Below, one piece after another: positions 27,279-37,328 of a stretch of 64,000 bases of DNA (the stretch's first letter is position 1; every line of letters begins with the position of its first letter). Below the pieces are notes generated by a model that made no database searches, was not told the DNA's origin, and saw only the letters and a program-made list of their open reading frames with translations. Position numbers and translations under genes: made by a program. This DNA is from Bradyrhizobium sp. JYMT SZCCT0428 (GTDB lineage Bacteria; Pseudomonadota; Alphaproteobacteria; Rhizobiales; Xanthobacteraceae): positions 221,937 to 285,936 of the forward strand of contig NZ_JAFCLS010000005.1 in the NCBI RefSeq assembly GCF_018131075.1, written 5' to 3'.

Positions 27279-29804
27279 ATGGACGCCCAAGTTAGCAACC
27301 GCAAATTGCCGAGAAATGGCGCGCACGGCGGCTTCGTCCGCGTTCAAGGAGCCCGTGAGCACAATCTAAAGAACGTCTCGCTTGAAATTCCTCGCAACGC
27401 CCTTGTGGTATTCACAGGCGTCTCAGGATCCGGCAAATCGTCTTTGGCGTTTGGTACGCTCTATGCGGAAGCGCAACGCCGCTATCTTGAATCCGTTTCA
27501 CCCTACGCGCGCCGGCTGTTTCACCAGATGGCGGTGCCCGAGGTGGATGAGATCGAGGGTCTGCCCCCGGCGGTGGCGCTGCAGCAACAACGCGGATCGC
27601 CCACCACTAGGTCGTCGGTGGGAAGCGTCACGACATTGTCGAACCTGCTGCGAATGCTGTATTCGCGCGCTGGTGACTACCCGCCTAATGAGCCGCTGCT
27701 GTATGCGGAGGCGTTCTCGCCGAACACGCCTGAGGGGGCCTGTCCGCATTGCCATGGCATCGGCCGCGTCCACGAGGTCAGTGAGCGCTCGCTGGTGCCT
27801 GATGACAGGCTGACCATCCGGGAACGGGCCGTCGCCGCGTGGCCGACTGCCTGGCAGGGGCAGAACCTGCGGGACATCCTGGTCACCCTCGGCTACGACG
27901 TCGATAGGCCATGGCGAGAACTTCCGAAGAAGGACCGCAATTGGATCCTCTTTACCGACGAACAACCGACAGTGCCGGTCTACGCCGGATATACTCCCGC
28001 CGAGACAAAGCGAGCGCTCAAGCGCAAGGAGGAGCCCAGTTATCAGGGGACCTTCACCGGGGCCCGCAAGTATGTGCTGCAGACCTTCGCCACGACGCAA
28101 AGTGCGATGATGAAGCGTCGTGTGGCGCAGTTTCTGTCCAGTACCGACTGCCCGGTCTGCAACGGCAAGCGATTACGGCCGGAGGCGCTATCGGTTGCCT
28201 TCGCCGGAATGGATATCGCCGAAATCTCACGACTGACGCTGAAGCAACTTGGCGAACTTCTCAAACCCTATTTCAATAGCAGAAGCAGCGTTTCCGAAAC
28301 TCATCCTGAGAAGGCTCTCGTTATCCAGCGTATTACGGAGGATTTGCTCGGGCGTTTGGACGTGCTGCTCGATCTCGGTCTCGGCTATTTGACCCCCGAG
28401 CGCAGCACGCCGACCCTGTCTCCAGGCGAACTACAGCGACTTCGTCTAGCGACACAGGTTCGATCCAACCTTTTTGGGGTGGTCTATGTGTTGGACGAAC
28501 CGTCGGCTGGACTTCATCCGGCTGACACCGAGGCATTGCTCCGCGCGCTGGAGCGTTTGAAAGCTGCCGGAAATTCGCTTTTCGTCGTCGAGCACGAACT
28601 CGACATCATCCGGCACGCGGACTGGATTGTCGACGTCGGCCCGGCAGCCGGAGAGCAGGGCGGCGAGATACTGTACAGCGGTCCATTGTCAGGCCTCGCC
28701 GAAGCGCGAAACTCTCAAACGCGGCGTTATTTGTTTGCGGAAGCTCAAACGGCCGCCAGGTCGCTCCGGCATCCTCACAAATGGCTCAAGCTTCGGGGAG
28801 TTACCCGCAACAACCTCGATCGTCTTGATGTCGACATTCCGCTGGCAGTATTTACCAGCGTCACTGGAATCTCGGGGTCCGGGAAATCGAGCCTGATCAG
28901 TCAGTTTCTGGTGGAGGCCGTTGGCGACAAACTGGGTCAGCGGAAGAGATCTAGCGAAGATGATGACGCGCTTGAAGCGGGCGTAGAAACGCTTGGTGGC
29001 GACATTGCTGAAGGTCTCGACAGCATCAAGCGGCTGGTGGTGGTCGATCAGAAGCCGATTGGCCGAACGCCGCGCTCGAACCTTGCGACCTATACCGGTC
29101 TCTTCGATCATGTCCGCAAGCTTTTCGCAGCCACGAAGCAGGCCCGCGCCAGGCGCTATGATGCTGGTCGTTTCTCATTCAATGTCGCGAAAGGACGCTG
29201 CGAGACCTGCCAGGGGGAGGGATTTGTTTGCGTTGAATTGCTATTTCTCCCGAGCGTGTACGCACCTTGCCCGACCTGCAAGGGAGCCCGCTACAACGCC
29301 AAGACGCTGGAGATCAAGATTCGCGACAAGTCTATTGCTGACGTGCTTGCCATGACTGTGAATTCAGCGTTTGAGTTTTTCGCCGACGACGCATCCCTCC
29401 GTCGATCCTTGGGCGTTCTTCGAGAGGTCGGACTGGGATACATTCGGATCGGCCAATCAGCCACGGAACTATCAGGTGGGGAGGCGCAGCGCATTAAACT
29501 CGCTACCGAACTGCAGCGCTCGCAACGTGGCGAGGTACTCTACGTGCTTGACGAACCCACCACGGGCTTGCACCCGTCGGACGTAGCGAAACTGATGAAG
29601 CAGCTTGACGGCCTCGTCGAGTCTGGAAACACCGTAGTCGTTGTCGAGCATGATATGGGAGTTGCGGCAGCCAGCGACTGGATCATCGACATGGGACCGG
29701 GAGCAGGCGACGAGGGCGGCAAAATCGTTGCATCAGGACCGCCAGAACGTGTTGCGTCCACGCCTCAGAGTCGGACAGCTAAATATCTCGCTCGAGTTCG
29801 GTAA
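27279..29804 (+). CDS. UvrA-like excinuclease ATPase (short UvrA2/DrrC type)
   Basis: An 841-residue protein with two ABC ATPase halves. Walker A motifs are '[13 protein letters not shown]' (about 48) and '[13 protein letters not shown]'; signature motifs are '[13 protein letters not shown]' and '[13 protein letters not shown]'; Walker B motifs are '[13 protein letters not shown]' and '[13 protein letters not shown]'. Zinc pairs C-x2-C occur, with a C-x2-C-x19-C-x2-C cluster near 645-670. Canonical UvrA is about 950 residues. This length fits the UvrA2 branch, which often lacks the UvrB-interaction region and is tied to resistance to DNA-binding compounds. The ATG at 27279 follows AAGGGACAAAA. 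Confidence 0.88.
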   Translation: MDAQVSNRKLPRNGAHGGFVRVQGAREHNLKNVSLEIPRNALVVFTGVSGSGKSSLAFGTLYAEAQRRYLESVSPYARRLFHQMAVPEVDEIEGLPPAVALQQQRGSPTTRSSVGSVTTLSNLLRMLYSRAGDYPPNEPLLYAEAFSPNTPEGACPHCHGIGRVHEVSERSLVPDDRLTIRERAVAAWPTAWQGQNLRDILVTLGYDVDRPWRELPKKDRNWILFTDEQPTVPVYAGYTPAETKRALKRKEEPSYQGTFTGARKYVLQTFATTQSAMMKRRVAQFLSSTDCPVCNGKRLRPEALSVAFAGMDIAEISRLTLKQLGELLKPYFNSRSSVSETHPEKALVIQRITEDLLGRLDVLLDLGLGYLTPERSTPTLSPGELQRLRLATQVRSNLFGVVYVLDEPSAGLHPADTEALLRALERLKAAGNSLFVVEHELDIIRHADWIVDVGPAAGEQGGEILYSGPLSGLAEARNSQTRRYLFAEAQTAARSLRHPHKWLKLRGVTRNNLDRLDVDIPLAVFTSVTGISGSGKSSLISQFLVEAVGDKLGQRKRSSEDDDALEAGVETLGGDIAEGLDSIKRLVVVDQKPIGRTPRSNLATYTGLFDHVRKLFAATKQARARRYDAGRFSFNVAKGRCETCQGEGFVCVELLFLPSVYAPCPTCKGARYNAKTLEIKIRDKSIADVLAMTVNSAFEFFADDASLRRSLGVLREVGLGYIRIGQSATELSGGEAQRIKLATELQRSQRGEVLYVLDEPTTGLHPSDVAKLMKQLDGLVESGNTVVVVEHDMGVAAASDWIIDMGPGAGDEGGKIVASGPPERVASTPQSRTAKYLARVR

Positions 29805-30079
29805 GCGATCGACGGGCCCGTGACGGCAAGTGGCAAATGGCTGGTCGTCGTAGAGCGTAAACTGCAAACTTCCGATTGGTTCCGTTGCTGTCTGCGAAGA
29901 AGCAACGAGGCGCAACTTGCCACTTCTTCCCGATCAATCTTGCGGTGCACCCGGCATCGGTGGAGACGAATCGAGACGACTCATGCGGTTCGCGATTGGA
30001 ACCTTCCAAGCAGGATTTCCATTAAGTGGCTACGCGGCGCACTCCCGTGCCGGGTTGATTCGCGCATCGGTAGATAGAG

Positions 30080-31760
30080 GTGTTGGTCCCAGCTGGCTTG
30101 GCATTTTCAAACTTCTTGATCGGCGCACTTGTGGTCGCCGCCCTCTATTTCACGCGTGAAATCCTCGTCCCGATCGCAGTCGCCATCCTCTTGAGTTTTG
30201 TCTTGTCGCCCCTTGTGAGGGCATTCCAGCGCATGAAAGTGCCGCGGTCGATAGCGGTGCTCAGTGCGGTCAGCCTGGCGCTGGCCATCGCCCTCAGTCT
30301 TGCGGCGATGGTGATGATCGAGGTCAACCAACTCGCGAGCGACCTGCCGCGCTATCAATCCACGTTGGGCGAAAAAATCCATAACCTGCGGGACAGGATT
30401 GGCAGCGTGGGCGTGCTCAAGAACGCCTCCAGCCTGTTGAAGAACCTGGACAGGGAGCTGAAGTCGCCCGGAAGTGGCGATGCTGAAACGGCGAAGCCAT
30501 CGTTGTCGGACGGCCCGACAAAAACGCCTATCCCTGTCGAAGTCCATCAGCCAGACCCGGGTGCGTCTGAGGCACTGATCGCAATGTTGCGACCGCTCGC
30601 AGCTCCCTTCACCACCACCGGAATCGTGGTGATCTTCCTCATCTTCTTCCTTTTTCAGCGGGAGGATCTGCGCGACCGGTTCATTCGGTTGCTCGGCAGC
30701 GAGGATTTGGAGCGCACCACGGCGGCGCTCGATGACGCAGGGCAACGGTTAGGCAGGCTGTTCCTGACGCAACTCATTCTGAATGCGACTTTCGGCGTCG
30801 TGATCGGACTGGGCCTCGCCGTCATCGGCGTCCCGAGTTCGCCGCTCTGGGGACTGCTGGCAATGATCCTTCGCTTCGTGCCCTACATCGGCGCGATCCT
30901 CGCTGCCGGCTTGCCAATTGCCCTGGCCGGTCGCCGTGGTAGTAGCCGCATCGTTCTGGACCTGGCTCTGGGGACCCCTGGGGCTTCTGCTCTCCACGCC
31001 ACTCACGCTGTGTCTGGTCGTGTTTGCCAGGCACGTCGACCGTCTCCAGTTTATCGACGTCATGCTGGGAGACCAGCCGGCGTTGACGCCGCAGCAGACC
31101 GCATACCAGCGCATGCTGACGGGCGATCCGATTGACGCGATCGAACAGGCACGGTCGTTCCTGAAGAAGGGGACCGCTTTGGCCTATTACGAAGAAATCC
31201 TGCTGGGCGCCCTGAGATTGGCTGAGGCCGATGCCGCCCAGGGCCGGCTTGACGACGTCAGGCTCGAGAATATCCACGAGACGGTTTCCGAAATCATTGA
31301 GGATATCGCCTCGCACGAGACCGCTGAGGGGAGCGCGGGTGCGGAAGTGCCCGCCAGGAAGAGGAAGATCGTCAACATCGACGCGCGCAAGCTGGGCAAG
31401 CCGGTTTTCTGCATACCCGGACTGGGTCGGCTCGACGATTGCGCCGCGCTGATTGTCGCAGATGCGTTGAAACGTGAGGGATTCAACGCCCGTGTTTCCG
31501 GTGCCGATACCGAGATTGACGCCGGCAACGCAGAGACGATCTGCGTTTGCTTTCTGGAGGAGGTATCGGAGGCGAGGTCGTCGTTCACGGTTCGCAAGTT
31601 CTCCCGACGGGCGGCTTCGGCCAGGATCATCGTTTGCCGGTTGGGAAATTTCGAAGCGGACAAGGAGCAGCGGAGTGATGATGTAGCGCCGCAGTCGCTC
31701 GCGACCGTGATCGCCGCCGTAGCCAAGAGTGCCAGCATCAAAACGCGTCGGGAACAATAG
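30080..31760 (+). pseudogene. AI-2E family permease paralogue inactivated by internal deletion
   Basis: Two frames (30080 to about 30928, and about 30928 to 31760) align in order with the intact permease at 9335-11311, including 'LRFVPYIGAILAAGLPIALA' before the break and 'PVAVVVAASFWTWLWGPLGL' after it. About 40 residues present in the intact copy, from VAVDPTWSML to MVYGHSTGLS, are missing at the break, and the frame shifts. The C-terminal extension is retained ('VFCIPGLGRLDDCAALIVAD'). The start is a GTG at 30080. Ribosomes would stop at 31135 after a nonsense tail, so the protein is almost certainly dead unless the junction is an assembly error. Confidence 0.85.
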
Positions 31761-31763
31761 GCA

Positions 31764-32975
31764 ATGTCCGAGAGTTCAGGTTTGGTACAGCAAGGAATCA
31801 AGGTCATGCAACAGACGGCCGATCGATCGCTCCGAGAGCTACAGCGCGAGACCGAACAGACGCGCGAAGGTCTGACCCAAACGGTAGATCAGCTCAAAGC
31901 GAGCGTGACCGACACCGCGAGCGAAATTCGCCAGCGCATCAGTCCCGAAAACATAAAGGCGGAGGTCACGAGCTACGTCCGCTCCAAAGGCGAAAGCATG
32001 TTGGAGGACATAACGGCGGCCGCGCGCCGCAACCCGATGCAGGCGGTGGCCGTGGGCGCAAGCCTCGCCTATCCGCTTTTCAGGTTCGCAAGGGCTATTC
32101 CCTTGCCCGTGCTGATGGTCGGCGCGGGAATCTTTTTCGCCGGCACAAAGAGCGGCCAATCGATTACCCAAAAAGCCTCCGACATGGCCTCCGATCTCTC
32201 GGACGAACTCGGCCGGCGTGGCCAGGATATGGCGGCACAGGTTGGAGAGGCGGTCAGTTCGGCGACGGGCGCGGTTTCGGATGCCACCGGGCGCGCCGGC
32301 GAGGTGCTGTCCGCGGGCGCGGACCAGGTTCGCCGCACCGCAACGTCCTCGACGCCAGAGCTCAGTCTGGCAGACCGGCTAAGGGACTCGGCCGCCTCGG
32401 CAGGCGACGCGATCAATACGCGTGTCTCCGATATGAAAGACAGTGCGTCTGAACTGGCTGGTTCCGCGATGGATTCGTCGCGTGATATCGCCGCTGGTGC
32501 AGCCGCCGCCACGCGAAGCGCCGCCTCGTCGGCGGCGAATGCGGGGCTGGAAGCGGCCCGGGATGTTCGGGACAGGGCAGCGGATTATTCCAATCGCGCC
32601 GGAAAGACCATGTTGGATACGATCCAGCAGAATCCACTTCTGGTCGCAGGCGTCGGTCTGCTGGTTGGAGGTCTCATTGCGAGTGCGCTCCCCAAGAGTG
32701 AGTTGGAGGAGGATCTCGTGGGCGATGCAGCCACGGCTGCCAGAAGGCGGGCGAGTGAAGCAGCTTCCAAAGGCTTCGACGCTGCCAAGGGCGTAGCCGG
32801 CGAAATTCTTGAAAACGTGGCGCGGCAGGCTGGCGCGGAAGGCCTAACCCCGGACAAGCTGGACGAGTCGGCCCGCGAGATCGGGCAACGCGTCAGGCGC
32901 GTGGCGGAAAGCGCCGTCACGACGGCGTTCGATACGGACAAGACGTCCCAATCACACAACGGCGGAGGAAACTGA
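31764..32975 (+). CDS. YqjD/ElaB-like (DUF3618-type) membrane-associated protein
   Basis: A 403-residue protein. The N-terminal region 'TREGLTQTVDQLKASVTDTA' matches DUF3618-type helices. 'AARRNPMQAVAVGASLAYPL' and a C-terminal 'IQQNPLLVAGVGLLVGGLIA' are two glycine-rich membrane segments with the R/Q-N-P-x-A/L-x-A-V/G-G pattern of YqjD and ElaB. The middle is a long Ala/Ser/Asp amphipathic stretch (about 130-280). YqjD-type proteins tether ribosomes to the membrane in stationary phase in enterics; transfer of that role here is inference. It starts three bases after the permease relic and is first of a tight gene run. Confidence 0.78.
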   Translation: MSESSGLVQQGIKVMQQTADRSLRELQRETEQTREGLTQTVDQLKASVTDTASEIRQRISPENIKAEVTSYVRSKGESMLEDITAAARRNPMQAVAVGASLAYPLFRFARAIPLPVLMVGAGIFFAGTKSGQSITQKASDMASDLSDELGRRGQDMAAQVGEAVSSATGAVSDATGRAGEVLSAGADQVRRTATSSTPELSLADRLRDSAASAGDAINTRVSDMKDSASELAGSAMDSSRDIAAGAAAATRSAASSAANAGLEAARDVRDRAADYSNRAGKTMLDTIQQNPLLVAGVGLLVGGLIASALPKSELEEDLVGDAATAARRRASEAASKGFDAAKGVAGEILENVARQAGAEGLTPDKLDESAREIGQRVRRVAESAVTTAFDTDKTSQSHNGGGN

Positions 32976-32976
32976 C

Positions 32977-33603
32977 ATGGCTGACCTCATTGGAACTGCA
33001 CATCAAGGCACGGCGTCTTCCGGCCAGGACTCCGCAAGAGCCAAATTTGACGACGCCGTCGCATCGACCAAAAGTTTGAGTGAGCAGGCCATGTCGGCGG
33101 GCCGAGACCTCACCGACAAGGCGAAGGATATTGCTGAAAGCTCGACCGACACCATTAGGGGCCACGCCTCCGATCTCGTCGATGCGGCCATGGGTGTTGC
33201 ATCTCAGGCTACTGACAAGCTCAAGGACGCGGTCAACAGTCAAAAATCGTCCGGCGCGGAATACGTCGGAAACTTGGCAAATACAATGCGGCGCGCGGCA
33301 CGGGAGTTCGATACGGATCTCCCGCTCGCGGGCAGCTACATCCGGAAGGCGGCCTCCCAGATCGAGGGCGTTTCCGACCACATCCGCAACGGCAACCTGA
33401 ACGATATGGTCCGGAATGCGCAATCCTTTGCGCGCCGTCAACCGACGGCCTTCCTTGGCTTGGCGGTCCTCGCGGGTTTTGGTGCCGTTCGGTTCCTCAA
33501 GAGCTCCTCCACTGACGACGGCCCGAGTTCGCAAGCCATGAGAACGGACAGCCGCTCCTCCGCAGCAGACAACCGAGGGTACCGCGATGACTTCTCGAAC
33601 TGA
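32977..33603 (+). CDS. YqjD/ElaB-like amphipathic protein
   Basis: A 208-residue protein: a long hydrophilic helical region ('AKFDDAVASTKSLSEQAMSA', 'DLTDKAKDIAESSTDTIRG') and a C-terminal membrane segment after 'FARRQPTAFLGLAVLAGFGA', again with the R-x-P-hydrophobic-glycine layout of the preceding gene. It starts one base after the previous stop and overlaps the next gene by 17 bases, so it is translated as part of a unit. The function is unknown. Confidence 0.75.
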   Translation: MADLIGTAHQGTASSGQDSARAKFDDAVASTKSLSEQAMSAGRDLTDKAKDIAESSTDTIRGHASDLVDAAMGVASQATDKLKDAVNSQKSSGAEYVGNLANTMRRAAREFDTDLPLAGSYIRKAASQIEGVSDHIRNGNLNDMVRNAQSFARRQPTAFLGLAVLAGFGAVRFLKSSSTDDGPSSQAMRTDSRSSAADNRGYRDDFSN

Positions 33604-33979
33604 CCGTTCGATCCCGGAACTGTTCAGCGATGCGGTCGGTCAGCTTGCAAAGCTGATCGGAAACGAGTTTGCGCTGGCTCGCGCCGAACTGTCCGAAAAG
33701 GCCGGACAGGCCGGGAGAGCCGCCGCAATGATGGGGGCTGGAGCGGTCATCATGATCCCCGCGCTTGTCCTGCTGTTGTTTGCCGCGGCGGCTGCCCTCA
33801 TACAGGGCGGCTTTTCGGAGCCCATCGCATATCTCATCGCCGGTGGCGGCGCAGCGGCCCTATCGGTCGCCCTCATCGTGGTGGGCCTTAACCGCCTGTC
33901 GGGCGATGCGTTGAAGCCGACGGCAACGATTAAAGAAGTACAGCGCGACAAAGCGGCGGCGAGGGAGATGGTTCGATGA
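33587..33979 (+). CDS. Holin-X/DUF1469-type two-TM protein
   Basis: A 130-residue protein with an amphipathic N-terminus ('LFSDAVGQLAKLIGNEFALA') and two hydrophobic hairpin helices (about 49-72 'AVIMIPALVLLLFAAAAALI' and 80-103 'IAYLIAGGGAAALSVALIVV'). This fits the phage-holin-superfamily/DUF1469 proteins found near YqjD-like genes. Despite the family name, no lysis partner is present, so membrane-curvature or stress adaptation is more likely. It overlaps its neighbours by 17 and 4 bases. Confidence 0.82.
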   Translation: MTSRTDRSIPELFSDAVGQLAKLIGNEFALARAELSEKAGQAGRAAAMMGAGAVIMIPALVLLLFAAAAALIQGGFSEPIAYLIAGGGAAALSVALIVVGLNRLSGDALKPTATIKEVQRDKAAAREMVR

Positions 33980-34653
33980 CCGACATGACTGAAAAAGGCT
34001 CGGACTTTATCAAGGACCTTGGCAACGCAGCGCGACGCAATCCGGTCTCTGCGGCACTCATCGGAATGGGACTGGTATGGCTGTTCGCCGGCAAAGCCGG
34101 GGGGGCACCGGGCGATATCCTTCAGAAGACCGGCCTCGATCGCCTCCCAGACGCGGCAAGGCATGCGATGAGCGCCACACAGGACCGGGTTGCATCTGCT
34201 GCCGAAGCCGTCCGTGAGACGGGCAGCGACGGTGTTGAAACCGCGACCCGCATGGCCTCGGAATACGCAAAGGCCCTGCCCGATTCTGCCGATGTTCTTG
34301 GCACCGTGCGAGGCAACCTGGCCGATCTGTTCAAGGCACAGCCCCTGGCGTTGGGCGCCATCGGATTGGCCATCGGCGCCGGCATCGCCGCGGCCTTGCC
34401 CAACACCGACATCGAAAAATCATACATTGGCGAAACCAGCGAGACCCTGAAAAGCAAGGCTGCCGAAATCGCAGGCCAGCAGATCGAGAAGGCGGCCACG
34501 GTTGCGGCGACCGTCGTCGAAACCGCGGCGGACGAAGCGCGCAGGCAGGGCCTCACGATCGATAACGCAAAGGCGGCGATGGACGACCTTTCAGGCAAGG
34601 TCAGCCGGGTGGTCGACGCGGCGGGAAAGAGCGCGTCGCAAAGCGCAACATGA
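33976..34653 (+). CDS. YqjD-like membrane protein with apolipoprotein-like helices
   Basis: A 225-residue protein: 'LGNAARRNPVSAALIGMGLV' is a membrane segment near the N-terminus and 'FKAQPLALGAIGLAIGAGIA' a second one mid-protein. Ala/Glu/Lys amphipathic helices follow ('AATVAATVVETAADEARRQG'). Its ATG overlaps the Holin-X-like stop by four bases. It is the third protein of this run with the R/K-x-P hydrophobic pattern, so the genes probably arose by duplication and work together at the membrane. Confidence 0.75.
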   Translation: MTDMTEKGSDFIKDLGNAARRNPVSAALIGMGLVWLFAGKAGGAPGDILQKTGLDRLPDAARHAMSATQDRVASAAEAVRETGSDGVETATRMASEYAKALPDSADVLGTVRGNLADLFKAQPLALGAIGLAIGAGIAAALPNTDIEKSYIGETSETLKSKAAEIAGQQIEKAATVAATVVETAADEARRQGLTIDNAKAAMDDLSGKVSRVVDAAGKSASQSAT

Positions 34654-34691
34654 ACCTGCAGTGCGATCGGTAACAAAACGAGGAGAGAAAA

Positions 34692-34766
34692 ATGAACGGT
34701 TTGATTTATCTGGTTGGATTGGTCGTCGTCATCCTGGCCGTATTGTCGTTCTTCGGGCTGCGCTGA
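34692..34766 (+). CDS. 24-aa single-TM peptide
   Basis: 'MNGLIYLVGLVVVILAVLSF' plus FGLR: one membrane helix with Arg at the cytoplasmic end. GAGGAGAGAAAA before the ATG is a strong ribosome-binding site, and the next gene's ATG follows one base after the stop. It is probably expressed as part of the envelope gene run. I recall very similar peptides in related genomes but did not search. Confidence 0.65.
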   Translation: MNGLIYLVGLVVVILAVLSFFGLR

Positions 34767-34767
34767 C

Positions 34768-35631
34768 ATGGTGAAACAGCTTGAACCCGGCGCGGCTCCC
34801 ATTGGAGTTTCCCCGAGGTATTTGAACTGGTCGCCCGCGATATTGGGTGCGCTGGTGGCCACCGCGCTGTCGTCGATCCTGTTGGCGTTCGGCGCGACGG
34901 TCGGGTTGGGGATTTCGTCGACTGCGCCGACGTGGCGGGACGCGTCCGCCGCACTTTGGATTCTGTCGGGACTCTATCTCATTATCCAGGCTGCACTGAG
35001 TTTCGGCGTGGGAGGTTACATTGCGGGGCGAACGAGTGTCGCTCCGGCCGTCTCGGATGTTGACGAAATCGAGCATCGCGACGGCCTACATGGCCTCGCT
35101 GCCTGGGCGCTTGCCGTCGTTCTCGGAGTGGGGCTCGCGGCCTTGCTTGGAAGCGCGTCCCTGACGCGGTCCAACAGCAACATGTTCTCGGCACGAACCA
35201 GCGCCGCAGAACCGCTGTTAAGCTATGAGATCGACCGGTTGTTCAGGCCTTTGCGCCGTGCCGCGAACGTGGACCTTTCGCAGGAGCGGGCCGAGGCCGG
35301 ACGAATCCTCCTGACGTCGTCGAGCCACTCGGGAATGAGCAATGAGGATCGATCTTATTTGGCGCAACTCGTCGCGGCGAATACCGGTCTTGCCGGGCCG
35401 GAAGCCGAAAAACGGGTCGATGGTGCGATCGCATATTCACGGGCCGCGATAGCCAAATCTCGCCGGAGCTCGGTGATCCTCGCGTTCTCCGTCGCCGCGG
35501 CTCTGTTGTTGGGTGCTGTCATCGCATGGGCAGCGGCCGGCATAGGCGGCCGCCACCGTGACGGTGCGCCGATGCCACATTGGATGGGCGCTCGCGGTTC
35601 TGGAGTTGCCTATCGACGCGAAGCCGCGTGA
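34768..35631 (+). CDS. multi-pass membrane protein of unknown function
   Basis: A 287-residue protein with about four hydrophobic segments: 'GALVATALSSILLAFGATVG' (about 22-42), 'SGLYLIIQAALSFGVGGYIA' (70-90), 'AWALAVVLGVGLAALLGSAS' (112-132) and 'VILAFSVAAALLLGAVIAWA' near the C-terminus. A polar region between the last two carries the sequence 'EIDRLFRPLRRAANVDLSQE'. Its ATG is one base after the stop of the 24-aa peptide. I cannot assign a catalytic role; a scaffold or envelope-stress role is suggested only by the neighbours. Confidence 0.75.
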   Translation: MVKQLEPGAAPIGVSPRYLNWSPAILGALVATALSSILLAFGATVGLGISSTAPTWRDASAALWILSGLYLIIQAALSFGVGGYIAGRTSVAPAVSDVDEIEHRDGLHGLAAWALAVVLGVGLAALLGSASLTRSNSNMFSARTSAAEPLLSYEIDRLFRPLRRAANVDLSQERAEAGRILLTSSSHSGMSNEDRSYLAQLVAANTGLAGPEAEKRVDGAIAYSRAAIAKSRRSSVILAFSVAAALLLGAVIAWAAAGIGGRHRDGAPMPHWMGARGSGVAYRREAA

Positions 35632-35654
35632 ACGGGCGGGGTGAGGTGGATCGG

Positions 35655-35843
35655 ATGAGAACCCCCGACCTCACCCCCGAAGCCGTCTTGAGCGCATGTC
35701 CAGAATGCAACGCGTGGCCGATGGCGTTGAACATCGTGAAGCCGTCCTGGTTGTCTCGGCCGATGATTCAATTTACCTGCCCGAAATGCCATTTTACCTC
35801 TGAGGCAGAATGGCGCGAATACGCGAGACCGGGCTCCGACTAA
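35655..35843 (+). CDS. small zinc-ribbon-like protein
   Basis: A 62-residue protein with two C-x2-C pairs (LSACPECNAW and FTCPKCHFTS) about 28 residues apart, a likely zinc ribbon. It starts 23 bases after the membrane protein stop and ends the plus-strand run. Nucleic-acid or protein binding is possible but not shown. Confidence 0.65.
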   Translation: MRTPDLTPEAVLSACPECNAWPMALNIVKPSWLSRPMIQFTCPKCHFTSEAEWREYARPGSD

Positions 35844-36119
35844 TCTGGCGCCGCCCATTCTCATATCGCGCGGCGGCCGCAGGGCACGGCACTCGAGCAA
35901 AGCCATGTCCAGATGTGCAAGATTCTTATAGGCTGCCACCCCAAGCAACGCCGGTGACGCACTTGCACAAAATTAGAAAGTTCCAATATGTTGCGGATTT
36001 AACGCGCTTGGGAAAAATCGGCAATCCCGTCCCGTTTCTTGATCGCAACCAGATGGACCAGAATTCATCCTGCCCATAGCTTTCACCACTATACTAAGGT
36101 CTCGGTTGCGGGGCGTGGC

Positions 36120-36497
36120 GTGAATTTTCAGATCACAGTCTTGAAGGTCTTAGCAGGACACCCTGAAGGGCGCGCCTCGCTTGCGGACCTTAAGCAATAC
36201 GTTGCGGTTCTCACTTGTAGCGGCGCAGATTGGTCACAAAGGATGAAGAAGCTGGCCGCACGCGCGCCTGGATTGGATATTTTCTCCAGCGGCTACGTGC
36301 TACGAGAGCCCAGCGGGTGGCAGATATCGGAGAAGGGCCGTGAGTTTCTAATCATGATTGAAACGCCATTGGCTGAACCGCTTGTCCCGGCGGTCGCGTT
36401 TACGTCGCCGGTGGATTCCGAACCGGCCGATCTTCCGCCGAATGTTGTTCAGTTGGTAAGTCATAAGGTCCGGCGCAGCCGGCGCGCTGCTGCCTGA
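36120..36497 (+). CDS. winged-helix-like hypothetical protein
   Basis: A 125-residue protein from a GTG at 36120 ('MNFQITVLKVLAGHPEGRAS'). The pattern 'ITVLKVLAGHPEGRASLADL' with 'GYVLREPSGWQISEKGREFL' resembles a small winged helix with its wing strand. A basic tail 'KVRRSRRAAA' follows. The DNA-binding role is inferred from this fold-like pattern only. It is monocistronic. Confidence 0.6.
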   Translation: MNFQITVLKVLAGHPEGRASLADLKQYVAVLTCSGADWSQRMKKLAARAPGLDIFSSGYVLREPSGWQISEKGREFLIMIETPLAEPLVPAVAFTSPVDSEPADLPPNVVQLVSHKVRRSRRAAA

Positions 36498-36730
36498 ATT
36501 GGGCGATTAAGTCGCCGCCTTCGTGGGTCGGAAGCCGACATCGTCGCGCGGTCCCGGCATGTCGGCTTCTCACTCGATCATTGTCCGCGCGGAATGTCAG
36601 ACATCAGCGGACCAGCAGTCTCCGCCGGCCTGGACGCCATGAGGGCGGCGCTTGATGGAGCCAGGAGTCGGCGCACGCTTATCTGCGCCGCCAACGGCCC
36701 TCATCACCTGAAATGAGGCTGTAGCAGGGT

Positions 36731-37144
36731 TCAAAATTGAAACGGATCGACGGAGACTGAAGTCTTGCCGTCCGAGGATTGCTGCACGGTGAACGTTACT
36801 TCTTTCGTCGCTTTGATATTGCCGACGGCGGCCGAAATCTCGCCACTGCATTTCACCGTCAGCTTGTCCTTGCTCGTTGAGGTCGTAACTATCCTCTGAC
36901 CGAGCTGATACAGAGGCTTTTCGCTTTTTGAATGTTGCGAAATCGAGTCAGTCGACGTCTTAGCGGCCGTTGAATTCTTGGCCGCATAAGTAACCAGTGG
37001 ATTCTTGCCGTCGTCCAAGACAAATTGGAGCACGGCTTTCCGGGCTTCGAGGGAGTCGCACTCTGGCGCAGCGATGCACTCGCTGGAAACAACAAGAAAA
37101 GGAAGAATCCAACAACCGAGTGACCGACTGGTTAGATAGCGCAT
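36731..37144 (-). CDS. secreted hypothetical protein
   Basis: A 137-residue protein with an N-terminal signal ('SLGCWILPFLVVSSECIAAP', cleavage about residue 26) and a Ser/Thr/Lys-rich mature part with two later Cys/strand segments ('KLTVKCSGEISAAVGNIKAT'). Probably periplasmic. I do not recognise the family. No neighbours are on the same strand within 180 bases. Confidence 0.65.
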   Translation of the reverse strand: MRYLTSRSLGCWILPFLVVSSECIAAPECDSLEARKAVLQFVLDDGKNPLVTYAAKNSTAAKTSTDSISQHSKSEKPLYQLGQRIVTTSTSKDKLTVKCSGEISAAVGNIKATKEVTFTVQQSSDGKTSVSVDPFQF

Positions 37145-37328
37145 TCAGTATGCTTTCATTCCATCAACCGTTACACCAACCAGGTTACGAGGAACATGGT
37201 TCCGGCTGCGGCGTCTGAAGGAGGGCGTAAACATCGAATCCATCCAAGCTTTACCGCGTGGGAAAGGGGGGCGAACAAGTGTCCTGATTTTGCGAACCCT
37301 TCACGAGCGCGCTTACACCACATTGGCG

